Shown in pieces: positions 9,611 to 18,892 of a stretch of DNA of 64,000 nucleotides; positions within the stretch are counted from its first letter, which is position 1; the number at the start of each line of letters is the position of its first letter. The stretch covers positions 186,001-250,000 of the forward strand of contig NZ_FOMD01000002.1 in the NCBI RefSeq assembly GCF_900112525.1. The letters are read 5' to 3'. Position numbers and translations under genes: made by a program. Origin of the DNA: Klenkia taihuensis (lineage in GTDB: Bacteria > Actinomycetota > Actinomycetes > Mycobacteriales > Geodermatophilaceae). The notes below the pieces were generated by a model, which saw nothing but the letters and a program-made list of their open reading frames with translations, searched no databases and was not told the DNA's origin.

Positions 9611-12600
9611 GCGGCGACCGGCTGCTCCAGCACGGACGTCAGCAGTGCGTGCAGCTTCTCCAGCAGGGCGACGTCGCGCAGCGGGGTGCGGCGGTCGGGG
9701 CCGACCGGGACCTTGAGCGAGACGGTCTCGACCTGTGACTTGTAGGTGGCGCCGTCGGCCAGGCGGGCCAGCTTCATCTGCTGGGACTCCCGCAGCACGA
9801 CCGGCGAGATGCGCACGTTGCGCCCGGCCATCGACACCTCGGTGACCCCCAGCTTGCGCACCGCCGCGCGGAACCGGGCCACGGCCAGCAGGTTGAGCAC
9901 CGGTGCGGGTACTGGACCGTAGCGGTCGGTGAGCTCGTCGAGCACGGCCTGCGCCTGGCCGTCGTCCTGCACCGAGGCGACCTTGCGGTAGGCCTCCATC
10001 CGCAGCCGCTCGCCGGGCACGTAGTCGTGCGGCAGGTGCGCGTCCACCGGCAGGTCGACCCGGACGTCGACCGGCTCGGCCGGTGCCTCCTCGCCGCTGA
10101 CCTGGGCGCGGTAGTCGGTGACCGCCTCGCCGACCAGCCGGACGTAGAGGTCGAAGCCCACGCCGGCGATGTGGCCGGACTGCTCGCCGCCGAGCAGGTT
10201 GCCCGAGCCGCGGATCTCGAGGTCCTTCATCGCCACCGCCATGCCGGCCCCGAGGTCGGTGTTGTGCGCGATCGTGGTCAGCCGGTCGACCGAGGTCTCG
10301 GTGAGCGGGCGGGTCGGGTCGTAGGTGAAGTAGGCGTAGGCCCGCTCCCGGCCACGACCCACGCGGCCCCGGATCTGGTGCAGCTGGGACAGGCCGAAGG
10401 TGTCGGCCCGGTCGACGATCAGGGTGTTGGCGTTGGGGATGTCCAGCCCGGACTCGACGATGGTCGTGGCGACCAGGACGTCGTACTCCTTCTCCCAGAA
10501 GCCGACCATGATCCGCTCGAGCTCGTGCTCCTTCATCTGGCCGTGGCCCACCGCCACCCGCGCCTCGGGCACCAGTCGGCGGATGGTCGCGGCGGCCTTG
10601 TCGATCGACTGCACCCGGTTGTGGATGACGAAGACCTGGCCGTCGCGCAGCAGCTCGCGCCGGATGGCCGCGGCCATCTGCTTGTCCTCCCACGCGCCGA
10701 CGTAGGTCAGCACCGGGTGCCGCTCCTCGGGCGGGGTGAGGATCGTCGACATCTCCCGGATGCCGGTGAGGCTCATCTCCAGGGTGCGCGGGATCGGCGT
10801 CGCGGACATCGACAGCACGTCGACCGCCGTCCGCATGGTCTTCAGGTACTCCTTGTGCTCGACGCCGAAGCGCTGCTCCTCGTCCACGATCACCAGGCCG
10901 AGGTCCTTGAACCGGGTGGTCGGCTGCAGCAGGCGGTGGGTGCCGACGAGCACGTCGACCTCGCCGTCGGCGAGCTTGCGCAGCGTCTCGTCGCTCTCGG
11001 CCTTCGACTGGAACCGCGACAGCGCGGCGACGGTGACCGGGAACTGGGCGAACCGCTCGGAGAAGGTCTTGAAGTGCTGGTTGGCCAGCAGCGTCGTCGG
11101 CACCAGGACGGCGACCTGCTTGCCGTCCTGCACCGCCTTGAAGGCCGCCCGGACGGCGATCTCGGTCTTCCCGTAGCCGACGTCGCCGCAGATGATCCGG
11201 TCCATCGGCACCGACTGGGACATGTCGGCCTTGACCTCGTCGATGGCCGCCAGCTGGTCGGGTGTCTCCTGGAACGGGAAGGCGTCCTCGAGCTCGCGCT
11301 GCCAGACGGTGTCGGGGCCGAAGGCGTGGCCCTTGGTGGCCATCCGGGCGGAGTAGAGCCGGATGAGCTCGGCGGCGATCTGCTTGACCGCCTTGCGGGC
11401 CTGGCCCTTGGTCTTGGCCCAGTCCGCGCCGCCCAGCTTGGACAGCGCCGGTGCCTCGCCGCCGACGTAGCGGGTCAGCTGGTCCAGGGCGTCGGTGGGC
11501 ACGAAGAGGCGGTCCGGCGGCTGGTTCCGCTTGCCGGGCGCGTACTCCACGATCAGGTAGTCGCGCTGGCCGCCGTGCACGGTGCGGCTGACCATCTCGA
11601 CGTAGCGGCCGATGCCGTGCTGCTCGTGCACGACCAGGTCGCCGGGCTGCAGCTGGACCAGGTCGACGGCGTTGCGCCGGCGGGCCGGCATCTTCTGCGC
11701 GTCGCGCATGCTCGTGCCGCGCTGGCCGGTCAGGTCGTGCTCGGTGACCAGGGCGAGCTTCACGCCCGGCAGCGCGAACCCGGACTCCAGGTTGCCCTGG
11801 GTGACGTAGGTCAGGCCCTCGTCCTGGGGGGTGGCGATGTCGGGCACCAGCCGGACGCCGAGGTCGGCCTCGGTCAGCTGGTCGGCGGCGCGCTGCGCGG
11901 GGCCCGGCCCGGCGAAGGTGAGCACGACCCGCCAGCCCTCGCGCGACCACTCCCGCAGCCGGGCGGTGGCGGCGTCGGCGTCGCCGTGGAACCGGTCGAC
12001 GCCGGTCGCCTGCAGGGTGACGTGCTCGTCGTCGTCCTCGACGGCGAGGGTGAAGGCACCGGTGGTCCACCAGGGCAGGCCGCGGCCCCGGGCGTCGTCG
12101 GCGACGTCCTCGAGGTCGCGGAAGCTCGAGGCGCCCAGGTCGACCGGCGCCTGGCCGGCCTCGGCGGCGGTCTGCCAGGACGCGGCGAGGAACTCCTCGG
12201 CGGTGCGCACCAGGTCCGCGGCTCGGCTGCGCACCCGCTCGGGGTCGCAGACCAGCACGTGCGTGCCGCGCGGCACCAGGTCGGTGAGCAGCTCCATGCG
12301 CGCGGACCCGATCAGCGCCGGGATGAGCGCCTCCATGCCCTCGACGGCGATGCCCTCGGCGAGGGAGTCGGCGACCTCGGCCAGCTCGGGGTGCTCGACC
12401 GCCAGCGCCCGGGCCCGCTCGCGGACCTCGGGGGTGAGCAGCAGTTCGCGGCACGGCGGTGCCCACAGCCGCTCGGGCCGCTCGTCCAGCGACCGCTGGT
12501 CGGCCGCGGAGAAGTACCGGAGCTCGTCGACCTCGTCGCCCCAGAACTCGACCCTGACCGGGTGCGGCTCGGTGGGCGGGAAGACGTCGAGCAGGCCACC

Positions 12601-13164
12601 GCGGACGGCGAACTCGCCGCGCTTCTCGACCAGCTCCACGCGGGTGTAGGCGGCATCGACCAGCCGCTGGGCGACGGCGTCGAGCTCGGCCTCGTCGCCG
12701 GGCCGCAGCTCGACCGGGGTGAGGTCGCCGAGGCCCGGGGTGAGCGGCTGCAGCAGGCTGCGCACCGGGGCGACGAGGACGTCGATCGCCCCGGTCGCGG
12801 CCTCCGGGTGGGTGAGGTCGCGCAGCACGGCGAGCCGGCGGCCGACGGTGTCCGCTCGGGGGCTGAGCCGCTCGTGCGGGAGCGTCTCCCACGCCGGGAA
12901 CACCTCGACCCGGCGGTCGGGGACGAAGCAGCGCAGCAGGTCGGCGGTCGCGTCGGCGTCCCGCTCCCCCGCCGTCACCACCAGGACGGGGACCGACGCC
13001 CCGGGCGACGGCGCGGCCAGCGCCGCGGCGACGAGCGGTTGCACGGTGGGCGGGGCGGTGACGGCCAGGTCGGCCGCGCCGGCCCGGCCCACCACCCGGG
13101 CCATGCCGGGGTCGGTCAGGACGACGTCGAGCACGCCGCGCAGGCTCACGAGGGGGTACTCCAT
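9607..13164 (-). CDS. mfd: Transcription-repair coupling factor Mfd
   Basis: ATP-dependent translocase that removes RNA polymerase stalled at DNA lesions and recruits UvrA. The protein has 1185 residues, the usual length. N-terminal UvrB-like domains contain FPAWETLPHERLSP. The RNA polymerase-interacting domain (LQPGDLVVHEQHGIGRY) follows near the middle. The RecG-like motor shows Walker A GDVGYGKTEIA near residue 660 and Walker B VDEEQRFG near residue 760, then VLVATTIVESGLDIPNANT and the C-terminal TRCF domain. ATG at 13164 gives a normal N-terminus; the larger overlapping frame on this strand is only a shadow joined to the downstream DMT gene. Confidence 0.98.
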   Translation of the reverse strand: MEYPLVSLRGVLDVVLTDPGMARVVGRAGAADLAVTAPPTVQPLVAAALAAPSPGASVPVLVVTAGERDADATADLLRCFVPDRRVEVFPAWETLPHERLSPRADTVGRRLAVLRDLTHPEAATGAIDVLVAPVRSLLQPLTPGLGDLTPVELRPGDEAELDAVAQRLVDAAYTRVELVEKRGEFAVRGGLLDVFPPTEPHPVRVEFWGDEVDELRYFSAADQRSLDERPERLWAPPCRELLLTPEVRERARALAVEHPELAEVADSLAEGIAVEGMEALIPALIGSARMELLTDLVPRGTHVLVCDPERVRSRAADLVRTAEEFLAASWQTAAEAGQAPVDLGASSFRDLEDVADDARGRGLPWWTTGAFTLAVEDDDEHVTLQATGVDRFHGDADAATARLREWSREGWRVVLTFAGPGPAQRAADQLTEADLGVRLVPDIATPQDEGLTYVTQGNLESGFALPGVKLALVTEHDLTGQRGTSMRDAQKMPARRRNAVDLVQLQPGDLVVHEQHGIGRYVEMVSRTVHGGQRDYLIVEYAPGKRNQPPDRLFVPTDALDQLTRYVGGEAPALSKLGGADWAKTKGQARKAVKQIAAELIRLYSARMATKGHAFGPDTVWQRELEDAFPFQETPDQLAAIDEVKADMSQSVPMDRIICGDVGYGKTEIAVRAAFKAVQDGKQVAVLVPTTLLANQHFKTFSERFAQFPVTVAALSRFQSKAESDETLRKLADGEVDVLVGTHRLLQPTTRFKDLGLVIVDEEQRFGVEHKEYLKTMRTAVDVLSMSATPIPRTLEMSLTGIREMSTILTPPEERHPVLTYVGAWEDKQMAAAIRRELLRDGQVFVIHNRVQSIDKAAATIRRLVPEARVAVGHGQMKEHELERIMVGFWEKEYDVLVATTIVESGLDIPNANTLIVDRADTFGLSQLHQIRGRVGRGRERAYAYFTYDPTRPLTETSVDRLTTIAHNTDLGAGMAVAMKDLEIRGSGNLLGGEQSGHIAGVGFDLYVRLVGEAVTDYRAQVSGEEAPAEPVDVRVDLPVDAHLPHDYVPGERLRMEAYRKVASVQDDGQAQAVLDELTDRYGPVPAPVLNLLAVARFRAAVRKLGVTEVSMAGRNVRISPVVLRESQQMKLARLADGATYKSQVETVSLKVPVGPDRRTPLRDVALLEKLHALLTSVLEQPVAA

Positions 13165-13264
13165 CGGGTCCGGGCCGCACCGCTCACGCAGCCCGTGCAG
13201 GTCGCACGGGCGCGCGGGGGGCCGTCGTCCAGGTTAGTCCGCGCCGGGCGGGGTGCGCCCGTGG

Positions 13265-13933
13265 TCAGCCGGCCGCACCCCGGAACACCAGGAACGGTTC
13301 CCCCGGTGCGGGCTGCACCCGTACGGTGACGTCCCCGCGGGCGCCGTCGTCGACGCTGAAGACGTACACGCCGGTCGCCGTCCCGCCCGGGGGCAGCTGG
13401 CCCTGCAGCGGCGCCGTGGACGGGTCGTCCACCGGCGAGGCGGGGGTCAGGTCGGGGCCGGTGAGGAGCTCGACGTAGCTGCCGTCCAGCGACAGCGTCC
13501 GCCCATCGCCGGTCAGCTCGACGGTGACCCGCAGGGCCGGGCCCGAGACGTTGCCCACCCCGCTCCCGGTGGCCTGCACCGCCTCGACCACCACCAGCCG
13601 GCCCGACACCACGCCCGGCACCGTGGCCCCGGCGTCCAGCGGCACCGCGGGCAGCTCGGCGGGCCGCTGCTCCGCCGCCCCGCCACCGGGCGCGGCCGCC
13701 GTGGTCGGGGCGGTCGCCGTGCCCGGCGCCGCGGACGACGTGCCCGACGCCGTCGTCGGCAGCGCGGGGCCCTGCACCGGCGCGGAGGACGACGTGGGTG
13801 CCGCCGTGGTCGCCGACGGGGAGGCTGCGTGGTCGGTCCGCGGCTGGTCGTCCCCGCCGGTCAGCACCAGGGCGAGCACGACCGCCACGAGCAGCCCGGC
13901 GCCGGCGAGCGCCAGGACCGGCCTGCGTCTCAC
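13265..13933 (-). CDS. Membrane-anchored protein with Thr/Ser/Pro linker, unknown function
   Basis: A 222-residue protein with a basic start (VRRRPVLALAG), one transmembrane helix at about 5-25 (VLALAGAGLLVAVVLALVL), then a low-complexity Ser/Thr/Ala/Pro linker to about residue 90. The C-terminal domain of about 130 residues is beta-rich (LRVTVELTGDGRTLSLDGSYVELL ... GTATGVYVFSVDDGARGDVTVRV) and resembles the extracellular DUF4352-like fold, though that is only a likeness. The GTG start overlaps the stop of the secreted propeller protein by 4 nt, so the two should be made together. A weak 6-bp hairpin lies just downstream at 13245-13261. Confidence 0.78.
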   Translation of the reverse strand: MRRRPVLALAGAGLLVAVVLALVLTGGDDQPRTDHAASPSATTAAPTSSSAPVQGPALPTTASGTSSAAPGTATAPTTAAAPGGGAAEQRPAELPAVPLDAGATVPGVVSGRLVVVEAVQATGSGVGNVSGPALRVTVELTGDGRTLSLDGSYVELLTGPDLTPASPVDDPSTAPLQGQLPPGGTATGVYVFSVDDGARGDVTVRVQPAPGEPFLVFRGAAG

Positions 13934-16269
13934 CCCGCGGCCGGTCCGGTGCCCGGGGCCCCGGCCCACACGTCGTCGACGAGCACCTGGGTGCCCGTCG
14001 ACGCACTGCCGGACAGGTAGGCGGCGACCCCCACCGCGCCGGCCCGCTGCAGCTCGGCCTGGCTGTCGGTCGCGGTCAGCTGCGGGGTCGCCGGGGCGGT
14101 CCCGCCCCGCGCCCACGCGCTGACCCGGAGCGTCGTCGTGCCGGTGCCCCGCGCCTCCAGACGGACGACCGCACCCGCGCCGAGGCCCGGCAGCACCGTG
14201 CTGCCCAGGACGGTGTCCGCCCCGGCGACCCGGCGGGCGAGGACCAGCTGCACGCTGCCGTCGGCCTGGAACCGGGCGGTGAGCCGGTAGGCCGTCGACC
14301 CGGACCGGCGCGCGTCCAGGTAGACGTAGGTGCCGCCCCCGGTCGGGGTGGCCGACACCGACAGGGCCGCCTGCAGGGCGACGTCGGTGCCCTGCGCGGA
14401 CTCCAGGGTCGCCGCCGCCGACCGGCCCGGGGCCGGCAGGGACAGCACCCCGCGCTGCCCGTCGACGGAGGTGGTCGCCGTGGAGCTCACCGTCCAGGTG
14501 CCCCCCACGTCGGCGGTGCCCCACCCGGCGGTCGAGGTGCGGGTGAAGGAGTCCTGCGCCAGTGCCGTGGTGGTGGGCGGCGGCGGGGTCGTGGTCCCGC
14601 CGGTGGTGGTGATGGTGACCGGGGCGGAGGTGACCACGTTGCCGAACGGGTCGGTGGCGCTGACCCGGTAGGAGTGCTGGCCGTTGGCCAGCCCGGTGTC
14701 GGTGAAGGTCGTGGTCGGTCGGTTCCACCAGGTCGAGGACACCGGCACCTGGTGGACCGGGGTGCTGCCGCCGTCGCGGAACACCCGGTACACCAGGGTG
14801 CCGTTGTCCTGGTCGGTGGTCGCCGGCCAGCTCACCCGGGCCGCACCGCCGCTGGGCTGGCTGACCGACGGGGTGAGCTGGGCGGCCACCGGGCCCACCC
14901 GGTTCGGCGCCGACGCCGGCACCGCGAACCGGACGAGGCCCTGCTGGGCGGTGCCGTTGACCCGGGGGAACTCCCCGCCGTAGACCACGTACTGCGCGTT
15001 GCCGGTGACGTTCCACCCGGCCTGGTACTGGCCGGTGACGGTGCCGCTGGAGAAGGTCGGGAACCAGGTCTGCAGCGCCGGGGCCGGCTGCCCGGTGAAG
15101 TTGCGGTTGCGCAGCGTCGCGGTGCCGACGGTGCCGACCGGCGCCTGCGAGAACGCCAGCCCGAACAGGTTCACCCGGGGGTTCTGCTCGGGGTAGCCGC
15201 CGATGTTCCCGCAGTCGTGGGCGTGGGTGGCCACGTAGACCGCCCCGCCCTGCGCGAAGGTGGAGTAGGTGTCGCCGTGGCAGTCGTCGATCCACACCAC
15301 ACCGCCGCCGTCGGCCCGCGCGGCGAAGGCGCCCTCGAGGTTCCCTGGGCCGTAGTAGTCGTAGCCGCTGCCCCACACCGTCGTCCCGTCGGTCGACAGG
15401 CTCCAGACCGCGGAGTTGACGCCCTGGTTGGTGATCAGCCGGTTCACCGCGAACGACCGGGTGGCCCCGCTGACCGGGTCGAGCGCGCCGACGCCGGTCG
15501 ACTTCGTGCCGTTGAGGCTGTCGAACCGGCCCGCGGCCACGACCTGGCTGCCCCCGCCGGTGACCACGAGGGCCAGGACGGCGTTGCTGGTGACCGTGCT
15601 GCCGTCGCGGTTGCCGGAGGTGGACCCGACGCCGGGCTGCGGCGCCCAGGGCAGCAGCGCGCCGGTGGAGGCGGTGAACGCGGCGAGCCGGTTGCGGCCC
15701 ACGCTGCCCACGCTGGAGACCGAACCCCCGGCGTAGACCGTCGTGGCCGTCGCGGCCAGTGCCCGCACCTGGCCGTAGACGGCGGGGGCGAAACCGCTCA
15801 CCAGCGCCCCGGTGGCCGTGTCGTACGCCGCGACCCGCAGCCGGCTCTGGCCGTTGGCCACCGTGAAGTCGCCGCCGACGTAGAGCCGCGAACCGTCCGG
15901 GGAGGCGGTGACGACCAGTGCCTGGGCGTTGAGGTCCGGTGCGAACGAGGTGATCAGCTGGCCGGTGCGGATGTCGTAGGCGAGCAGGTTGTTCCGGACC
16001 GTCTCCTGGGTGCCGGGCGCCGCCCCCGCGGGCCGGGCCCGGGTGAACTTGCCCGCGACGTAGACGGTGGTGCCGACGACCACCTGCGACCACGCCACAC
16101 CGTTGATCTGCACGGTCGGCAGCGGGTCCGCCGAGACCGTCACGGGGGCGGCCGCGGTGGCGCCGCCGGCCGGGGCGGTGTCGGCCCGCGCCGGCGCGGT
16201 GGCCAGCCCCAGCAGCAGCAGGGCCAGCACCAGGGGTGCCACGGACCGGCGGACGGTCGACGTCGTCAT
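13930..16269 (-). CDS. Large secreted beta-propeller / fibronectin III / lectin-like protein
   Basis: Exported protein of 779 residues. A signal peptide (VRRSVAPLVLALLLLGLATAPARA) is followed by about 400 residues of repeated blades with the pattern LYVGGDFTVANG, VYAGGSVSSVG and VVAAGRFDSLNG, as in delta-60/DUF5122 propellers. An FN3-type domain (SYRVSATDPFGNVVTSAPVTI) comes next, then a Thr/Pro linker and a C-terminal domain of about 200 residues with a concanavalin/LamG look (DSFTRTSTAGWGTADVGGTW ... YVYLDARRSGSTAYRL). The ATG has GAGGAG 7 nt upstream. It is probably an adhesin or surface-polymer-binding protein, given the sugar transferase gene next door; no catalytic motif was seen. Confidence 0.9.
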   Translation of the reverse strand: MTTSTVRRSVAPLVLALLLLGLATAPARADTAPAGGATAAAPVTVSADPLPTVQINGVAWSQVVVGTTVYVAGKFTRARPAGAAPGTQETVRNNLLAYDIRTGQLITSFAPDLNAQALVVTASPDGSRLYVGGDFTVANGQSRLRVAAYDTATGALVSGFAPAVYGQVRALAATATTVYAGGSVSSVGSVGRNRLAAFTASTGALLPWAPQPGVGSTSGNRDGSTVTSNAVLALVVTGGGSQVVAAGRFDSLNGTKSTGVGALDPVSGATRSFAVNRLITNQGVNSAVWSLSTDGTTVWGSGYDYYGPGNLEGAFAARADGGGVVWIDDCHGDTYSTFAQGGAVYVATHAHDCGNIGGYPEQNPRVNLFGLAFSQAPVGTVGTATLRNRNFTGQPAPALQTWFPTFSSGTVTGQYQAGWNVTGNAQYVVYGGEFPRVNGTAQQGLVRFAVPASAPNRVGPVAAQLTPSVSQPSGGAARVSWPATTDQDNGTLVYRVFRDGGSTPVHQVPVSSTWWNRPTTTFTDTGLANGQHSYRVSATDPFGNVVTSAPVTITTTGGTTTPPPPTTTALAQDSFTRTSTAGWGTADVGGTWTVSSTATTSVDGQRGVLSLPAPGRSAAATLESAQGTDVALQAALSVSATPTGGGTYVYLDARRSGSTAYRLTARFQADGSVQLVLARRVAGADTVLGSTVLPGLGAGAVVRLEARGTGTTTLRVSAWARGGTAPATPQLTATDSQAELQRAGAVGVAAYLSGSASTGTQVLVDDVWAGAPGTGPAAG

Positions 16270-16424
16270 CGGGCTGCTCCTCGCGTGGAGGGCGTCCCCT
16301 CGAGCCCTCGCGGCGCAGGCTAGGGCCGCGCGGCCACCGTGAGGAGGCCGCGGGTGCCCTCGTCCGCCTCCCCGGCCGCGGACAGCCGTGTCGTGACCGT
16401 GCGCCCTGCCACGGCCACGTGCGG

Positions 16425-18128
16425 TCAGTAGGCCCCGGACCCCGCCACCACGGCGCGCGCCGTGCGGAACAGGATCGACAGGTCGCGTCCGACCGACCAG
16501 TTGTCCACGTAGCGGACGTCGAGCTCGACGGTCTCGGCCCAGCTGAGGTCGGACCGGCCGCTGACCTGCCACAGGCCGGTCACCCCGGGGCGCACCAGCA
16601 GCCGCCGCTGCATGTCCGGCCCGTAGGTGGCCACCTCGACGGGCAGCGCCGGTCGCGGGCCGACCAGCGACATCTCCCCCCGCAGCACGTTCACCAGCTG
16701 CGGGAGCTCGTCGAGGGACCACCGGCGCAGCAGCTGCCCGATCCGGGTCACCCGCGGGTCGGAGCGCATCTTGAACAGCACCCCGTTGCCCTCGTCCGCC
16801 GTGGCCAGTTCCTCGACCCGGGCGTCGGCCCCGACGGTCATGCTGCGGAACTTCAGCACGTCGAAGACCCGGCCGTGCCGGCCCACCCGGGCCTGCCGGT
16901 AGAGCACCGGCCCGCCGTCCTCGCACTTGACCGCGACCGCCAGCGCCACCAGCAACGGGGACAGCAGGGCCAGGCCGACGAGCGCCGCGCCGCGGTCGAG
17001 GGCGGACTTGGCCAGCCGGCGCAGCCCCCGGTAGGAGGGCTCCATGATCTGCACGACCGGGAAGCTGATGGTGGGGCGCACCTCGAGCCGGTCGACGGCG
17101 ACCTCCACCAGGCCCGGCGCGAGCAGGACCTCGATGTTGGTGCCCTCGAGCCGCCAGGCGAGCTGCCGGAGGTAGGAGGCGCCGCCCTCGCTGGCCGCGG
17201 CGACCATCACCGCGTCGGCGCGGGCCTGGTCGAGCACGGCCGGCACGTGGTCCAGACCGCCGAGGACGGGGACGCCGATCCGGGCGAGCCCGCCGGCGGC
17301 CCCGGGGTCGGGCACGCAGGCCCCGACGACCGTCCAGCCCGACGTCGCGTCCCGGCGGAGCCGCTCGGCGATGTCGACGAGCGCGACCTCGCGGCCGACC
17401 AGGACGACGCGCTTGCCCATCAGGCCCTGCCGGCGGCGGGCGTGCATCCGGGTCCGCGCCACCCGGCGGCCCAGCACGGTCAGCCCGGCCCCGACGGCCA
17501 GGGCGAGGACGACGTCGGTCGTGCCCCAGGCCCAGGGTCCGGCGACCGACTCGGCGACCGCGAGCGCGGCCACCAGCCCGGTGGCGGCGACCAGCACCCG
17601 GCGGTACTCCTGGGTGCCGGCCCCGAAGTAGGCCTCCCGGTAGGCACCGGCCAGCTGGAGGGCGACCGCCCACACCCCGGCGGCGGCGAGCAGCTGGACC
17701 GGGCCCGGCTGCAGGTCCGCGGCCAGCAGGACCGCGACGACCAGGGCGAGGCCGTCCAGCAGGAGCAGACCACCCAGGTAGGCCGACAGCCACTCCGGGG
17801 TGCGACGGCGCCGGGCGGAGAGCGGGTCGTACATCGGCAGGTCGGACAGCGTCCCGCGGGCGACGTCCCCGGCGCGGCGGCGGGGCAGCTCGCGGGGGCC
17901 GGCCGGCGCCGTGCGCGGCACCGCGGGCCGGCCGGCGACCGGCCGGACGGAGTCGGCGCCGAACGCACCGTCGGCGCGCAGGCCCTGCGCAGCCGCCTCG
18001 GCCGCCTCGGCCGCGGCCTCGGCCAGCTCCGCGGCGTGGGCCTCGCGGGCACGCCGGACCACGTCGTCGACGGACCGCTCGGGCCGCTGCTCGGGCTGCT
18101 CGGGCCCGCGGACCTCAGGCGCGGACAC
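16425..18128 (-). CDS. Polyprenyl sugar-phosphate transferase (exopolysaccharide initiation)
   Basis: Membrane enzyme that moves a sugar 1-phosphate from a nucleotide sugar to undecaprenyl phosphate, starting exopolysaccharide assembly (WbaP/CpsE class). The protein has 567 residues. An N-terminal cytoplasmic tail of about 120 residues rich in Ala/Glu/Arg precedes about four helices, then a Rossmann-like CoA-binding-type domain. The C-terminal bacterial sugar transferase domain shows VLKFRSMTVGAD, DELPQLVNVLRGEMSLVGPR and RPGVTGLWQVSGRS. The start is GTG with only a weak Shine-Dalgarno. No flippase, polymerase or other glycosyltransferase lies beside it, so its partners must be elsewhere. Confidence 0.93.
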   Translation of the reverse strand: MSAPEVRGPEQPEQRPERSVDDVVRRAREAHAAELAEAAAEAAEAAAQGLRADGAFGADSVRPVAGRPAVPRTAPAGPRELPRRRAGDVARGTLSDLPMYDPLSARRRRTPEWLSAYLGGLLLLDGLALVVAVLLAADLQPGPVQLLAAAGVWAVALQLAGAYREAYFGAGTQEYRRVLVAATGLVAALAVAESVAGPWAWGTTDVVLALAVGAGLTVLGRRVARTRMHARRRQGLMGKRVVLVGREVALVDIAERLRRDATSGWTVVGACVPDPGAAGGLARIGVPVLGGLDHVPAVLDQARADAVMVAAASEGGASYLRQLAWRLEGTNIEVLLAPGLVEVAVDRLEVRPTISFPVVQIMEPSYRGLRRLAKSALDRGAALVGLALLSPLLVALAVAVKCEDGGPVLYRQARVGRHGRVFDVLKFRSMTVGADARVEELATADEGNGVLFKMRSDPRVTRIGQLLRRWSLDELPQLVNVLRGEMSLVGPRPALPVEVATYGPDMQRRLLVRPGVTGLWQVSGRSDLSWAETVELDVRYVDNWSVGRDLSILFRTARAVVAGSGAY

Positions 18129-18233
18129 CGTGCGCCCCGGGACGTCGTCGGCAGCGGTTCACCCGTCGACCGTCGGCCGCGGCGGTCCCGGGGTCAACGC
18201 GGGACAGCCGGGCCTCACCCGGGAGGGGGACGC

Positions 18234-18884
18234 TCAGGAGCGCGGGTGAACGACGTTCTGCGCCGCCTCCAGGCCCTTCTCCAGCAGCAGCTCGGTGGCG
18301 TCGGCGGCCTCGCCGACCAGCAGCTCGAGGGTCTTGCGCTCGGTGGCGGAGAAGTCCTTGAGCACGAAGTCCGCCGGGTCCTGCCGGCCGGGCGGGCGCC
18401 CGATGCCCACCCGCACGCGCAGGTAGTCCCGGGTGCCGGTGGACCGGGAGATCGAGCGCAGGCCGTTGTGCCCGCCCTCGCCGCCACCGCGCTTGAGCCG
18501 GACGACGTCGAAGTCCAGGTCGAGCTCGTCGTGCACCACCACCAGGCAGGTGGGGTCGATGGAGTGGTAGTCCAGCAGGCCCTTCACCGGGCCGCCCGAC
18601 TCGTTCATGTAGGTGCTCGGCTGGGCGAGCACCACCCGCCGTCCGGCCAGCCGCCCGTCACCCGACGCCGACCGGGCACGCGGGCCCTTGCCCGGGGACA
18701 GCTTCACCCCGGCGCGGGCGGCCAGCTCGGCCAGCACCATCGCGCCGACGTTGTGCCGGTTGCCGGCGTAGCCGGGACCGGGGTTGCCGAGCCCCACCAC
18801 CAGGAAGGGGCCGGCGGGGGGCTCCGGGGACGCCGCAGGGGCGCCGGCGGTGCCGGCGCCCCTGCGGGTCGTGCTCTCGGTCAA
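18234..18884 (-). CDS. pth: Peptidyl-tRNA hydrolase
   Basis: Recycles peptidyl-tRNA by cleaving the ester bond, cytoplasmic. Family residues are clear: VVGLGNPGPGYAGNRHNVG with the catalytic His at 44, PSTYMNESG, VVHDELDLDFD, and RLKRGGGEGGHNGLRSI. Starting at TTG (18884) gives 216 residues with about 27 residues before the conserved VGLGNPG. No ATG or GTG occurs in that extension, and its codons lie inside a perfect 16-bp hairpin (18833-18867), so the true start is uncertain; GTG codons at the VVGLG motif are the only downstream alternative. The gene is 8 nt after rplY. Confidence 0.93.
   Translation of the reverse strand: MTESTTRRGAGTAGAPAASPEPPAGPFLVVGLGNPGPGYAGNRHNVGAMVLAELAARAGVKLSPGKGPRARSASGDGRLAGRRVVLAQPSTYMNESGGPVKGLLDYHSIDPTCLVVVHDELDLDFDVVRLKRGGGEGGHNGLRSISRSTGTRDYLRVRVGIGRPPGRQDPADFVLKDFSATERKTLELLVGEAADATELLLEKGLEAAQNVVHPRS
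18833..18867 (-). terminator. Perfect 16-bp hairpin between rplY and pth
   Basis: The arms CCGCAGGGGCGCCGGC (18833-18848) and GCCGGCGCCCCTGCGG (18852-18867) pair without mismatch around a 3-nt loop. It lies 26 nt past the rplY stop, inside the first codons of the annotated pth frame. It could end most rplY transcripts and limit pth expression; there is no U-tract, as is common for GC-rich terminators. Confidence 0.6.
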
Positions 18885-18892
18885 CGGACCGC

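Noticed and set aside
8810-13180. A 1456-residue open frame on the minus strand
   Set aside because: It overlaps mfd in another frame and has Arg/Pro/Gly-rich nonsense composition; only its last 266 codons (the DMT permease) look like a protein.
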